64,000 nucleotides of DNA, from positions 62,001-126,000 of the forward strand of contig JAMLHA010000008.1 in the NCBI GenBank assembly GCA_023957475.1. The letters are read 5' to 3'. Origin of the DNA: Crocinitomicaceae bacterium (lineage in GTDB: Bacteria > Bacteroidota > Bacteroidia > Flavobacteriales_D > Crocinitomicaceae). The notes beneath the pieces were generated by a model. The model had not been told where the DNA came from, ran no database searches, and was given only the letters and a program-made list of their open reading frames with translations. The translations under genes and the position numbers were made by a program. Of this stretch, positions 1 through 9,079 are shown one piece after another (positions within the stretch are counted from its first letter, which is position 1; each line of letters begins with the position of its first letter).

Positions 1-3000
1 TTGTTCTATAGCAGTTATCCAATCACCTTTTTTGTCTAATTGATAGACTATTTTGTAATACTCTTTCATGTACTTTGGTAATGTAATGACAGTTAACAAC
101 GAATCAAATTTTGTCTGATTTTGCATTGAACTATATACATTCAACAATTGTTTTTTATACGTTTCGCCTCTACATAGTTCCAAATACTTAACGAGTGTAT
201 CATTTTTTGAAACCAGTGTTGTATCATCCAAAATAGAATAAATATACACTTGTTGTGCATCCATTAATCTATCCTCATTAATTTTTATTGCCTCATAAAG
301 TTCTTGCATAGCAGAAACACCTCCTTGATACCAAGCAATATTATCTTTTAAGCCCGATGGTCTGGATGATGCTTTGAGTGTATCCCAAACCACACCTGTT
401 AACTTGCTATTTTGTATCAATACATCTTTTAAGTAGTTATTTGATGCTTTTGAATAAATGTAATTGGTTAACACGGTATCACTTAGGTAAGGAGATGCAT
501 CCATTAATTCGTTGAATGTAAACGAGCTTGTAGGTTGTGTTTCTATCAACCCAAGTAAGTATGATGACTTTCCTCCATCTACCAAATTATACAAACTATC
601 AATTTTTATAGAATTTCCAAATGGGAACGAAAACACAATCGGCGGCCATGTTGATGGATATTTTGTTAAACAAGTAAAATTATCAGCATATAAAGGCGCA
701 CTTCCCCATGTTTGCAAAGCAGGATACACAGCAATCGGTGGAGTATTGGTATAGGTAAGTGGTGCATGACCAGGGTTTGCCAAATGATAGTAATTAACTT
801 GCTGACTACCTGTTGAAAGAAAAATATCGGTAGCTAAAGGCGTGTATGAAAACTCATTTCTTGCCGTGTTACTATTTCTTGCTTCATTGATACTTGAACC
901 ACCAACTCTACCTTGTTCATAATCGATTCTACTATTTACAGCCACTGCAATATCTGCTTTTTCTATAAAAGATTTAAACGTATTGCAATTGTATCTCAAT
1001 CCTTGAGAAATGTTATTAGTACCTGGAACATAAACTTTTCCGTTGACATTTTGCGCTTGTGTACCAACATACAAGTCAACAAAGAAATTCTTATATACTT
1101 CGTTTTTATCCTCTCCTGAATTATCAATAATGATACCATAAGTTTGATCAATTGCTCCAGTCATAGATTGCAATTTGTTTTCTGCAATTTCATATCCTGT
1201 TCCATTTTTTACACTGATACCCCATGTTTGTATAGCATTGTCTTCGTGAATAAAGAAATTGTTTCTACTAATTTTTTGATTTTTGGCTGTTGCCGAAGTA
1301 ACACCATAGAGGCAATTTGTAAATTCATTTCTCAAAACGGTAAATGGTTTGTTATTACCATTTAAAACACCTACACCTGTGGTTAGATTGTTAAATTCAG
1401 AACGAATGGTATTTGCTTCTGAACAATCTTGCCCAATTGGAAGAATGGTAGAGCAAGAACTGCTTACAGCAAAATCACTATTTAATGCTAAGATACCAAT
1501 TCCCCATTTGTTTTTATTGGTATAGATAGAAGGGGTGTTTTGGTTAAATTTTGTTGCTGTAACATAAATCTTATTACACTGCACAATTCCTAAATGAACA
1601 TGTGGGGTTTTTGTTAGATCCCTTAACTGTCCATTCCATGTGTAATTACAACTACTGATTCTTGATAAATTGGTAGCAGCGACACCATAGCTTTGAAACA
1701 TGGTACCTATCCAACAGTTGTAAAAAGAACTATTTTCTGCAATAAACACACCTCCATTGAAATTACCATTGTATGACGTAGAAATAGGCACACCATTTGT
1801 TTCATTTCTTCGTGAGATTAAAACACCGATTTCAGCATGTTCAATTTTAGAATTATTATACATTCTAAAAACTCCTTGTGATGAGTTTAATACACTCCCT
1901 TGTGCAGCTGTAGTATTTCCCCAAACTTCTACACCCAACCACATAGTGTTGGTATCACACCTGTCATCCACAGTTAGTGTTGTGCCATTTAAAATTAACT
2001 TTCCTCCTTGCGAACCGCTAGTTCCATTTTCAATAACTAAACGTGCACCAGGCGCAAATTCCAATGTCATATTGTTTATTGTAAGACTTACACCAGCAGG
2101 TATGCGTAGCTCTTCTTTGATAGTTATAGAAGAACTTCCGGGAGCTATTGGACTTGAACCATTCCATGTGCCGCTAGACGCTGAATAGTTATACATATCA
2201 TAGTTCTTGTTATCAATGCAACAATATAGATTACCATTAAAAATAGAATTATAATCTTGGTTATCTATTTGATTTGGTAAATTATAAGCTAATAGATTTT
2301 GGTTGTAATTACTTGGATCGTCCGTTAGATGATTTCCATAAATTGGTATAGTTACTATAGGTGAGCTACTAAAATTAATAGATTGAGGTGTATTTGCGTT
2401 TGATAATTTATACAAACCATTAGCTGAAGCAAACATTAAATTACCATTTACATCCTTTTCAATATTTCCTTTTTGAATTGGTATAGAATTAGATACTCCT
2501 AATGATGTTACAACATCATTTACTCTATCATAATAATAAATTTGACTTGGATTCACTGCATTTGAATTGCATGAAAAATATAAGTATTGCCCATTGGGTG
2601 AAAATTCGATACCACTAATTAATGAATATACATTATTGTTATCCATTACCAAAGGAATGATTTTGGGTGGTGTATAAAATGTAGCAGTTTCAAGATCTAT
2701 GTCAAATAATTGCAATGCATGTGTGTAACCTATTCCTGAAATATATGAAGTTTTTGCTGTAGCAATTGTTGTTTTATTTGATACTGGATCATAATAAATT
2801 TCTGTTTCACCTCTATAAAATCTAGAAAAGTCTGAAATTGCAGGCAATATACTTCTTTTCCAATAGTTCAAATCACCATTATTATCCAATTTTAAAATTA
2901 TCACTCCTAGCCCCATAGAGCTTATAATATAACGCGAACCATCTGATTTTTTTTCAGTAACGGCATAAGTAGTTTGACCTCTACCATAATAATAATCTGT

Positions 3001-3606
3001 GTAAGTAGCTCCCGCCATAGGTAAATCTCCATTGGCGTAAGAACCATATCCATTAAAGACAGGTGTTTCCCACTGTTGATTTACATCAGGATTCGTGTAC
3101 CATCTCCCTCGTTTTATTACTTGTTTTGTTGAATAATCAAACAAAGCATAAAACGGAACAGAATTCATTCTATCTCCAGTATTTTCATAAGACGCTATTA
3201 AGTAAAATTTTTCACAATCTTGTGGATGAGGAACTATGATTAAATCCGAACCATTTCCTTTAGGATAGAGTTTGTAAACTGTGTCATTTATTTGTTCATA
3301 ATAAGAATCTGGATTAAACGGTCGCCATGCATATTCAATATAAGAACCATCATAATCATATATCAATCCATCGACAACAAAAAATTTTAAAGAACCATCT
3401 AAATTAGCAATTCCATTTGCTCCATATTGTGATGGAAAACCTGTGTAGTTGTCAAATGAGCTATCTGAAGGTCCTGTGGGAAGAGGAGTAACATTACCAT
3501 TTACGATATCATAAGAATTAGGAGGTAGAATCCAAGTAGAATTCTGACCATACGTATGCAATGTATAAAAAATTGCGATGACTAGAATTTGTAGTTTTAT
3601 TTTCAT
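1..3606 (-). CDS. Giant secreted protein with propeller-like and beta-helix-like regions (partial, 3' end off window)
   Basis: The minus strand is open without a stop from an ATG at 3606 to base 1 (1202 codons), so the gene continues beyond the left edge. The start is followed by a signal peptide (KIK, hydrophobic core, then HTYGQ near residue 21). Residues about 25-440 are rich in Tyr, Asp and Gly with recurring YYYD-type strands, suggesting a beta-propeller. Residues about 490-960 contain short Asn/Gly-rich repeats and phrases such as RIPAGVSLTINN and LEFAPGARLVIENG, typical of right-handed beta-helix proteins. From about 960 the sequence looks more helical. In Bacteroidota such proteins usually end in a T9SS sorting domain, but that end is not visible here. 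It diverges from the secreted gene at 3724. The specific role is unknown. Confidence 0.85.
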   Translation of the reverse strand, partial: MKIKLQILVIAIFYTLHTYGQNSTWILPPNSYDIVNGNVTPLPTGPSDSSFDNYTGFPSQYGANGIANLDGSLKFFVVDGLIYDYDGSYIEYAWRPFNPDSYYEQINDTVYKLYPKGNGSDLIIVPHPQDCEKFYLIASYENTGDRMNSVPFYALFDYSTKQVIKRGRWYTNPDVNQQWETPVFNGYGSYANGDLPMAGATYTDYYYGRGQTTYAVTEKKSDGSRYIISSMGLGVIILKLDNNGDLNYWKRSILPAISDFSRFYRGETEIYYDPVSNKTTIATAKTSYISGIGYTHALQLFDIDLETATFYTPPKIIPLVMDNNNVYSLISGIEFSPNGQYLYFSCNSNAVNPSQIYYYDRVNDVVTSLGVSNSIPIQKGNIEKDVNGNLMFASANGLYKLSNANTPQSINFSSSPIVTIPIYGNHLTDDPSNYNQNLLAYNLPNQIDNQDYNSIFNGNLYCCIDNKNYDMYNYSASSGTWNGSSPIAPGSSSITIKEELRIPAGVSLTINNMTLEFAPGARLVIENGTSGSQGGKLILNGTTLTVDDRCDTNTMWLGVEVWGNTTAAQGSVLNSSQGVFRMYNNSKIEHAEIGVLISRRNETNGVPISTSYNGNFNGGVFIAENSSFYNCWIGTMFQSYGVAATNLSRISSCNYTWNGQLRDLTKTPHVHLGIVQCNKIYVTATKFNQNTPSIYTNKNKWGIGILALNSDFAVSSSCSTILPIGQDCSEANTIRSEFNNLTTGVGVLNGNNKPFTVLRNEFTNCLYGVTSATAKNQKISRNNFFIHEDNAIQTWGISVKNGTGYEIAENKLQSMTGAIDQTYGIIIDNSGEDKNEVYKNFFVDLYVGTQAQNVNGKVYVPGTNNISQGLRYNCNTFKSFIEKADIAVAVNSRIDYEQGRVGGSSINEARNSNTARNEFSYTPLATDIFLSTGSQQVNYYHLANPGHAPLTYTNTPPIAVYPALQTWGSAPLYADNFTCLTKYPSTWPPIVFSFPFGNSIKIDSLYNLVDGGKSSYLLGLIETQPTSSFTFNELMDASPYLSDTVLTNYIYSKASNNYLKDVLIQNSKLTGVVWDTLKASSRPSGLKDNIAWYQGGVSAMQELYEAIKINEDRLMDAQQVYIYSILDDTTLVSKNDTLVKYLELCRGETYKKQLLNVYSSMQNQTKFDSLLTVITLPKYMKEYYKIVYQLDKKGDWITAIEQ

Positions 3607-3723
3607 AATATAAGCTTTTGATACTGTGAATTTCCTAAAAAAAAAAAAATACAATACAAATATTTTAACAAAAATTAACATTATTTTTTTTATTAAAAAT
3701 TGATTTTAGTGAATATTTGCAAT

Positions 3724-5715
3724 ATGAAGCCCTCTGTGTTAATATTACTTATTTTACTTGCAAATTTTAATATTAATGCTCAAATAGTACTTTATCAAGA
3801 TGTTTTTCATGGAGGTGTATCAGCAGGAGGTTTTTCTACCGGTCAGGGATCAGGTACCGGTACTTTTGATATACATATTGAACCAGGTAGTACAATTAGA
3901 AAAGCATTTTTATTTACGTATTCCCAACGTTTTCCTTCATCAGTAGAATATATAATAAACGGTAATAGCTATGAATTTGACACCACTAATCCTATAATGA
4001 ATGTTGAAGTCAATCAACCTCCTACTTGGTATATAACACCTGCAAGATTATATTGCAAAGATATAACAAACAATATAGATGCCACAGAATTATACTATAA
4101 TATAACTATTCCTCTTCAATTGGGTTTAGAAATTAATGAAGGATTTTGGTCAATGTTTTTAATTGTTTTATATGAAAATCCATTACTACCCGAAGTAAAT
4201 TGCAACATTTTAATAAATAATAAAAATCTTATTGGTAATGAACAATATGCTGTAAGCAATTTTAATCCGATAAACACTAATTTTCCAGTTGGTTTTTCTT
4301 TATACACAGATAGAACATTTTCAGGATTACAACCAAATATAAATACATATTTCAATTCAAATTATTTAGGCAAAATAGGAGGGAGTGATGGAGTTAATTG
4401 GCAGTGGCAGTTTGCTGGGGTAAAAGGTCATTTTTATTATCAGAACAATCAACTCTTCGGATTAGATGATGACACACCTGATGCTATAATGGGTGGTACT
4501 GATGGATTAGCAGATGTTTCGAGTTATATTCAAAACAACGCAACTTCTTGTAACTTTCAGTTAACTCATATTAATTATCCGAATCAACCTGTAAATGCAA
4601 CAAGTATTAACCTCGCTTACTTCCTCACCTACACCTCCCCCTGCCAACCATTCGATGTTTCTGTTGCCAAAGATACGACCATTTGTCAAGGCACAACCAT
4701 CCAGTTAAATGCTTCGGGAGGGCAAAGTTATGAATGGATTTCGCCTACCAACTCCACAACCTCCAACCCTGCACCAGGTCTTAGTTGCTCCAATTGCCCC
4801 AATCCCATTTTTACAGCAGATAGCTCCATGTTTTATACGGTAAGGATATGGAACAATGATACTTCAACAGGCTCAGCATGTTCGGTTGTTCGGCCTGTAA
4901 AAATTACTGTAAAAAAACCACCTGTATTGCCTCAATTATCAACTGTAAAGGCTCAATGTGGTGTAGCTTCGGGGAGTATTGGCATCAAAAACCCTAAAGA
5001 ATCAGGCAATTTGTATATTCTATCAGAAAATGGAGACACCTTGGTAAAACCTATTGTTGCTAATCAAAACACCAATCAAGGAGGTTTGTTTGGAGGTACT
5101 TATACCGTGTATTTTCAAGATGCGTTTGGTTGCACTAGTGGAGATACTACATTAACAATTGGCACAATCAACAATACCATAGCCAATTTTACGGCAACTC
5201 CACAAAGTGGAAGCGCTCCTTTAGAAGTTACTATTACCAACACATCGCAGAATGCACAGCAATTTCAATGGTTTGTAAACGGTGAGTTGCAGCCAAATCC
5301 TTTTACTTCTTTTGTGGCAGACACATCGGGTAGCTATCAAATTACATTGGTTGCTTGGAAAAACGACCCTTCGTGTGCAGACACCGCTCAATTAACCGTT
5401 ATTGCTTATGATAGTTTAATAGTTGGTATTCCCAATGTGTTTTCACCCAACAACGATGGTGTAAATGATAATTTTAGCATCACTGTCAACCAACCTGTGA
5501 AATGTGAATTGGTCATTGTTAACCGTTGGGGAGAAAAAGTGTATGCCTACTCGGGAAATTTAACCGTAGGAATGAACGATTTATGGTCGGCAGATGCTAC
5601 TATTACCGATGGTGTGTATTTTTATAGTGTAAGAATAGAAACGATGAATGTTTCATCTTATTCTCCCAATTTGAATCAATTGAAAAAAGAAGGGTTTGTG
5701 ACGGTGGTGAGGTAG
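3724..5715 (+). CDS. Secreted PKD-domain protein with gliding-motility-type (type B) T9SS C-terminal domain
   Basis: A 663-residue protein starting at ATG 3724, chosen over an in-frame TTG at 3700 because the signal peptide (MKPSVLILLILL, then NINAQ) begins there. The N-terminal 300 residues are an unassigned beta-rich region. A Cys-rich segment (LSCSNCPNP) follows, then a PKD-like domain (FTATPQSGSAPLEVTITN). The C-terminus has FSPNNDGVNDNF, VNRWGEKVY and DGVYFYSVR, the hallmarks of the CHU_C/gliding motility-associated C-terminal domain that targets T9SS. It is therefore probably exported across the outer membrane and surface-attached or released, perhaps as an adhesin. Base composition changes near 4610, from strongly AT-rich to about half GC locally. 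The ligand or function cannot be read from the sequence. Confidence 0.9.
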   Translation: MKPSVLILLILLANFNINAQIVLYQDVFHGGVSAGGFSTGQGSGTGTFDIHIEPGSTIRKAFLFTYSQRFPSSVEYIINGNSYEFDTTNPIMNVEVNQPPTWYITPARLYCKDITNNIDATELYYNITIPLQLGLEINEGFWSMFLIVLYENPLLPEVNCNILINNKNLIGNEQYAVSNFNPINTNFPVGFSLYTDRTFSGLQPNINTYFNSNYLGKIGGSDGVNWQWQFAGVKGHFYYQNNQLFGLDDDTPDAIMGGTDGLADVSSYIQNNATSCNFQLTHINYPNQPVNATSINLAYFLTYTSPCQPFDVSVAKDTTICQGTTIQLNASGGQSYEWISPTNSTTSNPAPGLSCSNCPNPIFTADSSMFYTVRIWNNDTSTGSACSVVRPVKITVKKPPVLPQLSTVKAQCGVASGSIGIKNPKESGNLYILSENGDTLVKPIVANQNTNQGGLFGGTYTVYFQDAFGCTSGDTTLTIGTINNTIANFTATPQSGSAPLEVTITNTSQNAQQFQWFVNGELQPNPFTSFVADTSGSYQITLVAWKNDPSCADTAQLTVIAYDSLIVGIPNVFSPNNDGVNDNFSITVNQPVKCELVIVNRWGEKVYAYSGNLTVGMNDLWSADATITDGVYFYSVRIETMNVSSYSPNLNQLKKEGFVTVVR

Positions 5716-5738
5716 GGAGATATGATTTTTATTGAATA

Positions 5739-6044
5739 TTACGATTTCTTTTTAAACCCGTTAAAATGCACATCAACGCTCCAAGCTTCTGCTTTTTGAG
5801 CAAACCAAGGTTTTATAGTTGACCAAATACGCTTAAAATCATCCGAATTGCGATAGGTTTCCAAGTTTGACTCATCTTGCCAATTACTATAAGTGAAAAC
5901 AATGAAAGGATGCTGTTTGTCTTGCAACAATTGCATACCGTTACAGCCTGGGAAATTGTTCACAATGTGTTTGATGGAATCGAAAAAAGTTAAAAAATCA
6001 TTGATTTTATTTTCTTCGAAAGTCATTTTAACGATGCGGATCAT
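5739..6044 (-). CDS. Antibiotic biosynthesis monooxygenase (ABM) family protein
   Basis: A 101-residue protein whose beginning (MIRIVKMTFEE) and central HPFIVFTYSNWQDESNLETY fit the ABM dimeric alpha+beta barrel fold (YgiN-like quinol monooxygenases and related small oxygenases). The length is typical of single-domain members. The gene ends 24 bp from the convergent secreted gene and begins one base after the SAM hydrolase gene at 6046, so the two are probably co-transcribed. The substrate is unknown, and small ABM proteins are often annotated beyond the evidence. Confidence 0.82.
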   Translation of the reverse strand: MIRIVKMTFEENKINDFLTFFDSIKHIVNNFPGCNGMQLLQDKQHPFIVFTYSNWQDESNLETYRNSDDFKRIWSTIKPWFAQKAEAWSVDVHFNGFKKKS

Positions 6045-6045
6045 A

Positions 6046-6909
6046 TTAAAAAAGTTCTACTAAGGATTCTTTTGAACCTCTGGGTTGAAATTCTACTCTA
6101 ATGATGTCATTTAAAGCTAATCCAAATAGTTTTTGAGCTCCACCAGTTGTGGCGTTTGCCCCTTTATTGATAGATATTTCTAACAAACCACTTTCATTGA
6201 ATAAAGCAAGTTTTTCTCCATGAGGAACTTGGTTGTAAGAAGTACTGATTTCATCAATTTTATAACTTTCACCTTCTCTAAATTTAATAATGAAAGGAGC
6301 GTCATTTCCAATTTGATTGAACAATGTTTTATCGATGTTGGTAATGGCATTTCCAAAGGAATCAAAATAAACAATTGAACCTTTGATGAGAAATTCTTCA
6401 ATGGTTGGAACCGGTACAAATGCTTTTTTATACTGCTGATGTGGAACTGCAAAATCTTTAATTTTTTCATTGTTAGCAAGTCTGCAAGCATAAGTTGCTA
6501 ACAATGTTTTGGAAGGAAAAGTATAACCTTTTGGTGAAGAAAGTGCTTCTTCTATTCGATAAAACCCAGAAACAGTACCATATCTTTCCAATACACCAAA
6601 AAAACCATTGTCTGTAGAAAAGAAATATTGATTATCGAGCACCATTACCGATGGAAATAAACCTTCAGAATTGCCAAAATTAAATTCAGGTTCTGCATCA
6701 ACACCAACTATATGAATGGTTCCATCTGGGAAATTTTTATGAGCCTGACCCAATACAAAAGCCGCTTCAGCAACATCGAATGGGCGTATGTAGTGAGTTA
6801 CATCAAGTAAATGAATCGGATCGTTACATTGTTGAAGAATAGCAGATTTAAGAGTTGCCACATAGTAGTCTCTTAATCCCATATCCGTTGTTAATGTAAT
6901 AAATTGCAT
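6046..6909 (-). CDS. SAM hydroxide adenosyltransferase (SAM hydrolase, DUF62 family)
   Basis: A 287-residue protein beginning MQFITLTTDMGLRDYYVATL, the signature N-terminus of the DUF62/SAM hydroxide adenosyltransferase family. These enzymes are homologous to fluorinase and chlorinase but use water to split S-adenosylmethionine into adenosine and methionine. The second domain includes YFDSFGNAITNIDKTLF, conserved in the family. The length is normal and no halogenase-type insertion is evident, so hydrolysis is the likely reaction. It is divergent from phoH at 7012. The physiological reason for SAM hydrolysis is not established. Confidence 0.9.
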   Translation of the reverse strand: MQFITLTTDMGLRDYYVATLKSAILQQCNDPIHLLDVTHYIRPFDVAEAAFVLGQAHKNFPDGTIHIVGVDAEPEFNFGNSEGLFPSVMVLDNQYFFSTDNGFFGVLERYGTVSGFYRIEEALSSPKGYTFPSKTLLATYACRLANNEKIKDFAVPHQQYKKAFVPVPTIEEFLIKGSIVYFDSFGNAITNIDKTLFNQIGNDAPFIIKFREGESYKIDEISTSYNQVPHGEKLALFNESGLLEISINKGANATTGGAQKLFGLALNDIIRVEFQPRGSKESLVELF

Positions 6910-6924
6910 TTGTTGATAAAACCT

Positions 6925-6956
6925 TTGTAATGTAACTAAATTATTTCCTAATTTTG
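6925..6956 (+). promoter_or_regulatory. Promoter for phoH (TTG-N21-TAATTTTG)
   Basis: A perfect Bacteroidota -7 box TAATTTTG (TAnnTTTG) lies at 6949-6956, with TTG at 6925-6927 as -33 element, 21 bp upstream. It precedes the phoH start by about 55 bp. Confidence 0.55.
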
Positions 6957-7011
6957 TTCAAAAATACGTTTTATCGTAAAATAAAGAACAAAAAATCATT
7001 AAATTATTAAC

Positions 7012-8007
7012 TTGCAAGAAAGAGTTATTGAAATTGAGGATATCAATCCAGTAGGTATTTTTGGTGTGAACAATGCTAAATTGAAGCACATTAAAAGCTT
7101 TTTTCCTAAATTGAAAATTGTTTCAAGAGGGAATACTTTGACACTTATTGGTGATGAGGTTGTAATGGATGAATTTGAACGTAAATTTGATTTGATCGTC
7201 CGACATTTCAAAAAACACAATTCCATTTCTGAAAATAACATTGATAATTTAATGCTAGAAGATGGCCATAAAATGTTGGCCGTTGACGATGGTTCTGAAA
7301 CATTGCTACACGGAACAGGTGGTACAAAAATAAAAGCACGAACGCTGAATCAAAAAAGATTGGTGCAAGCTGTGCAAAAGAATGACATGGTATTTGCTGT
7401 TGGACCAGCAGGAACTGGAAAAACATACACCGCTGTTGCTCTTGCTGTGAGAGCATTGAAAGCAAAAGAAGTAAAACGTATTGTTTTAACCCGACCAGCA
7501 GTAGAGGCAGGAGAGAATTTGGGCTTTTTGCCAGGAGATATGAAAGAGAAATTAGATCCTTACATGATGCCTTTGTACGATGCTTTACGTGACATGATTC
7601 CTGGAGAAAAATTGGCCGATATGCTTGAGTATGGCGTAATAGAAATTGCACCATTGGCTTTTATGAGAGGGCGAACGCTGGACAATGCCTTTGTGATTTT
7701 AGATGAAGCTCAAAATACCACTCCGATGCAGATGAAAATGTTTTTGACACGTATGGGAATGACGGCAAAGTTTATCATTACTGGAGATATGTCGCAAGTA
7801 GATTTACCAAAAAGACAACGTTCGGGGTTGGTTTATGCGATGGATGTGTTGAAAAATGTTGAAGGTTTGAAAATCATTCGCTTACAACAAAGTGATGTGA
7901 TTCGACATAGCTTGGTGAAAAAAATAATAGATGCTTTTGATAAGGCAGAAGCCGAAGAAAAGCTCCAAATGAAAGAAGAAAATAAATTAAACAAAGAAAT
8001 AAATTGA
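7012..8007 (+). CDS. phoH: PhoH family ATPase, apparent TTG start
   Basis: A 331-residue PhoH-like P-loop NTPase. Family features are [20 protein letters not shown] (Walker A, near residue 131), [20 protein letters not shown] (Walker B/DEAQ) and the conserved start [17 protein letters not shown]. An in-frame stop (TAA, 7000-7002) sits just before the N-terminal block, and no ATG exists until about residue 50, inside conserved sequence. The start is therefore TTG at 7012 or another rare codon between 7003 and 7012. PhoH proteins bind ATP and are linked to RNA metabolism, though their exact role is debated. purC follows 7 bp after the stop. Confidence 0.93.
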   Translation: MQERVIEIEDINPVGIFGVNNAKLKHIKSFFPKLKIVSRGNTLTLIGDEVVMDEFERKFDLIVRHFKKHNSISENNIDNLMLEDGHKMLAVDDGSETLLHGTGGTKIKARTLNQKRLVQAVQKNDMVFAVGPAGTGKTYTAVALAVRALKAKEVKRIVLTRPAVEAGENLGFLPGDMKEKLDPYMMPLYDALRDMIPGEKLADMLEYGVIEIAPLAFMRGRTLDNAFVILDEAQNTTPMQMKMFLTRMGMTAKFIITGDMSQVDLPKRQRSGLVYAMDVLKNVEGLKIIRLQQSDVIRHSLVKKIIDAFDKAEAEEKLQMKEENKLNKEIN

Positions 8008-8014
8008 GGTAAAA

Positions 8015-8965
8015 ATGGAAAAAGCAATTGTAAAATCAGATTTTAATTTTCCGGGACAAATTAAAGTTTACAAAGGAAAAGTACGTGACGTATATACACT
8101 GGAAGATGGGATTTTAGTGATGGTAGCTTCGGATAGAATTTCAGCTTTTGACCATATTTTACCTAAGGGAATACCGCATAAAGGGCAAGTTTTAAACCAA
8201 GTTGCGACATTGTTTTTAGAAGCTACAAGAGACATTGTACCCAATTGGTTGATTGATACACCAGATCCATCTGTTGCGATTGGTTACGCTTGTGAACCTA
8301 TCCGTGTAGAAATGGTGATAAGAGGTTATTTGGCAGGACATTCAGCACGTGAGTACAAAGCGGGAAAGCGTGAGTTGTGTGGCGTGAAATTGCCAGAAGG
8401 AATGAAAGAAAACGATAAATTTCCAGAACCAATTATTACACCTGCATCAAAAGCAGATGAAGGTCATGATGAGGATATTTCTCGCGAAGACATCATTGCA
8501 AAAAACATTGTGCCAGAACACATTTATGTGCAATTGGAAAAATATACCAGAGCATTGTTTCAACGAGGAACAGAAATTGCTGCCAAACAAGGATTGATTT
8601 TAGTAGATACAAAATACGAATTTGGTATTCGAAATGGAGAAGTTCTATTGATTGATGAAATCCACACACCAGACTCTTCACGCTATTTTTATGCCGAAGG
8701 TTACGAAGAAAGACAAGCAAAAGGTGAGCCTCAAAAACAATTGTCAAAAGAATTTGTGAGAGAATGGTTGATGGCGAATAATTTTCAGGGATTGGACGGA
8801 CAAAAAATGCCAGAAATGCCCGATTCATTTGTTGAAACGGTTACAGAACGATACATTGAACTATATGAGCGTATTACAGGTAAAACATTTGTAAAAGCTG
8901 ATACAAGTAACATCGAAGAACGAATTTATAACAATGTGGTAAATTTCTTATCGAAAAGATTCTGA
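8015..8965 (+). CDS. purC: Phosphoribosylaminoimidazole-succinocarboxamide synthase
   Basis: A 316-residue SAICAR synthetase, which joins aspartate to CAIR with ATP in purine synthesis. Recognisable blocks are [20 protein letters not shown] near the N-terminus, [40 protein letters not shown] and [16 protein letters not shown]. The ATG at 8015 is preceded by GAGG about 6 bp upstream (TTGAGGTAAAAATG), one of the few Shine-Dalgarno-like sites here. It follows phoH by 7 bp and is probably read from the phoH promoter. The length is in the range of the longer, eukaryote-like PurC found in Bacteroidota. Confidence 0.96.
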   Translation: MEKAIVKSDFNFPGQIKVYKGKVRDVYTLEDGILVMVASDRISAFDHILPKGIPHKGQVLNQVATLFLEATRDIVPNWLIDTPDPSVAIGYACEPIRVEMVIRGYLAGHSAREYKAGKRELCGVKLPEGMKENDKFPEPIITPASKADEGHDEDISREDIIAKNIVPEHIYVQLEKYTRALFQRGTEIAAKQGLILVDTKYEFGIRNGEVLLIDEIHTPDSSRYFYAEGYEERQAKGEPQKQLSKEFVREWLMANNFQGLDGQKMPEMPDSFVETVTERYIELYERITGKTFVKADTSNIEERIYNNVVNFLSKRF

Positions 8966-8997
8966 TAATAATTTGATATTTTTATATTCAACTCAAG

Positions 8998-9036
8998 CTA
9001 TTCACCTGAAATGGATACAAAATCTCAGGTGAATAG
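8998..9036. terminator. 12-bp perfect hairpin between convergent genes
   Basis: CTATTCACCTGA (8998-9009) pairs perfectly with TCAGGTGAATAG (9025-9036) across a 15-nt loop. It lies 32 bp after purC and 43 bp after the stop of the convergent TonB receptor gene. Neither side carries a long U-tract, so it may be a weak bidirectional terminator. Confidence 0.55.
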
Positions 9037-9079
9037 TCATTTGTTGTCTTTGATTATTTTAAAAAGGAAAATATTTATC

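Noticed and set aside
512-2188. Several plus-strand reading frames of 60-143 codons
   Set aside because: All lie antisense inside the long minus-strand secreted gene, which has protein-like sequence, a signal peptide and no stop.
6046-6909. Fluorinase/chlorinase role for the DUF62 protein
   Set aside because: No halide-site insertion or halometabolite genes are evident; the sequence fits the common SAM hydrolase group.
8998-9036. Perfect 12-bp inverted repeat as an insertion-sequence end
   Set aside because: Arms are only 15 nt apart, no transposase is present, and the site lies between convergent genes as expected of a terminator.
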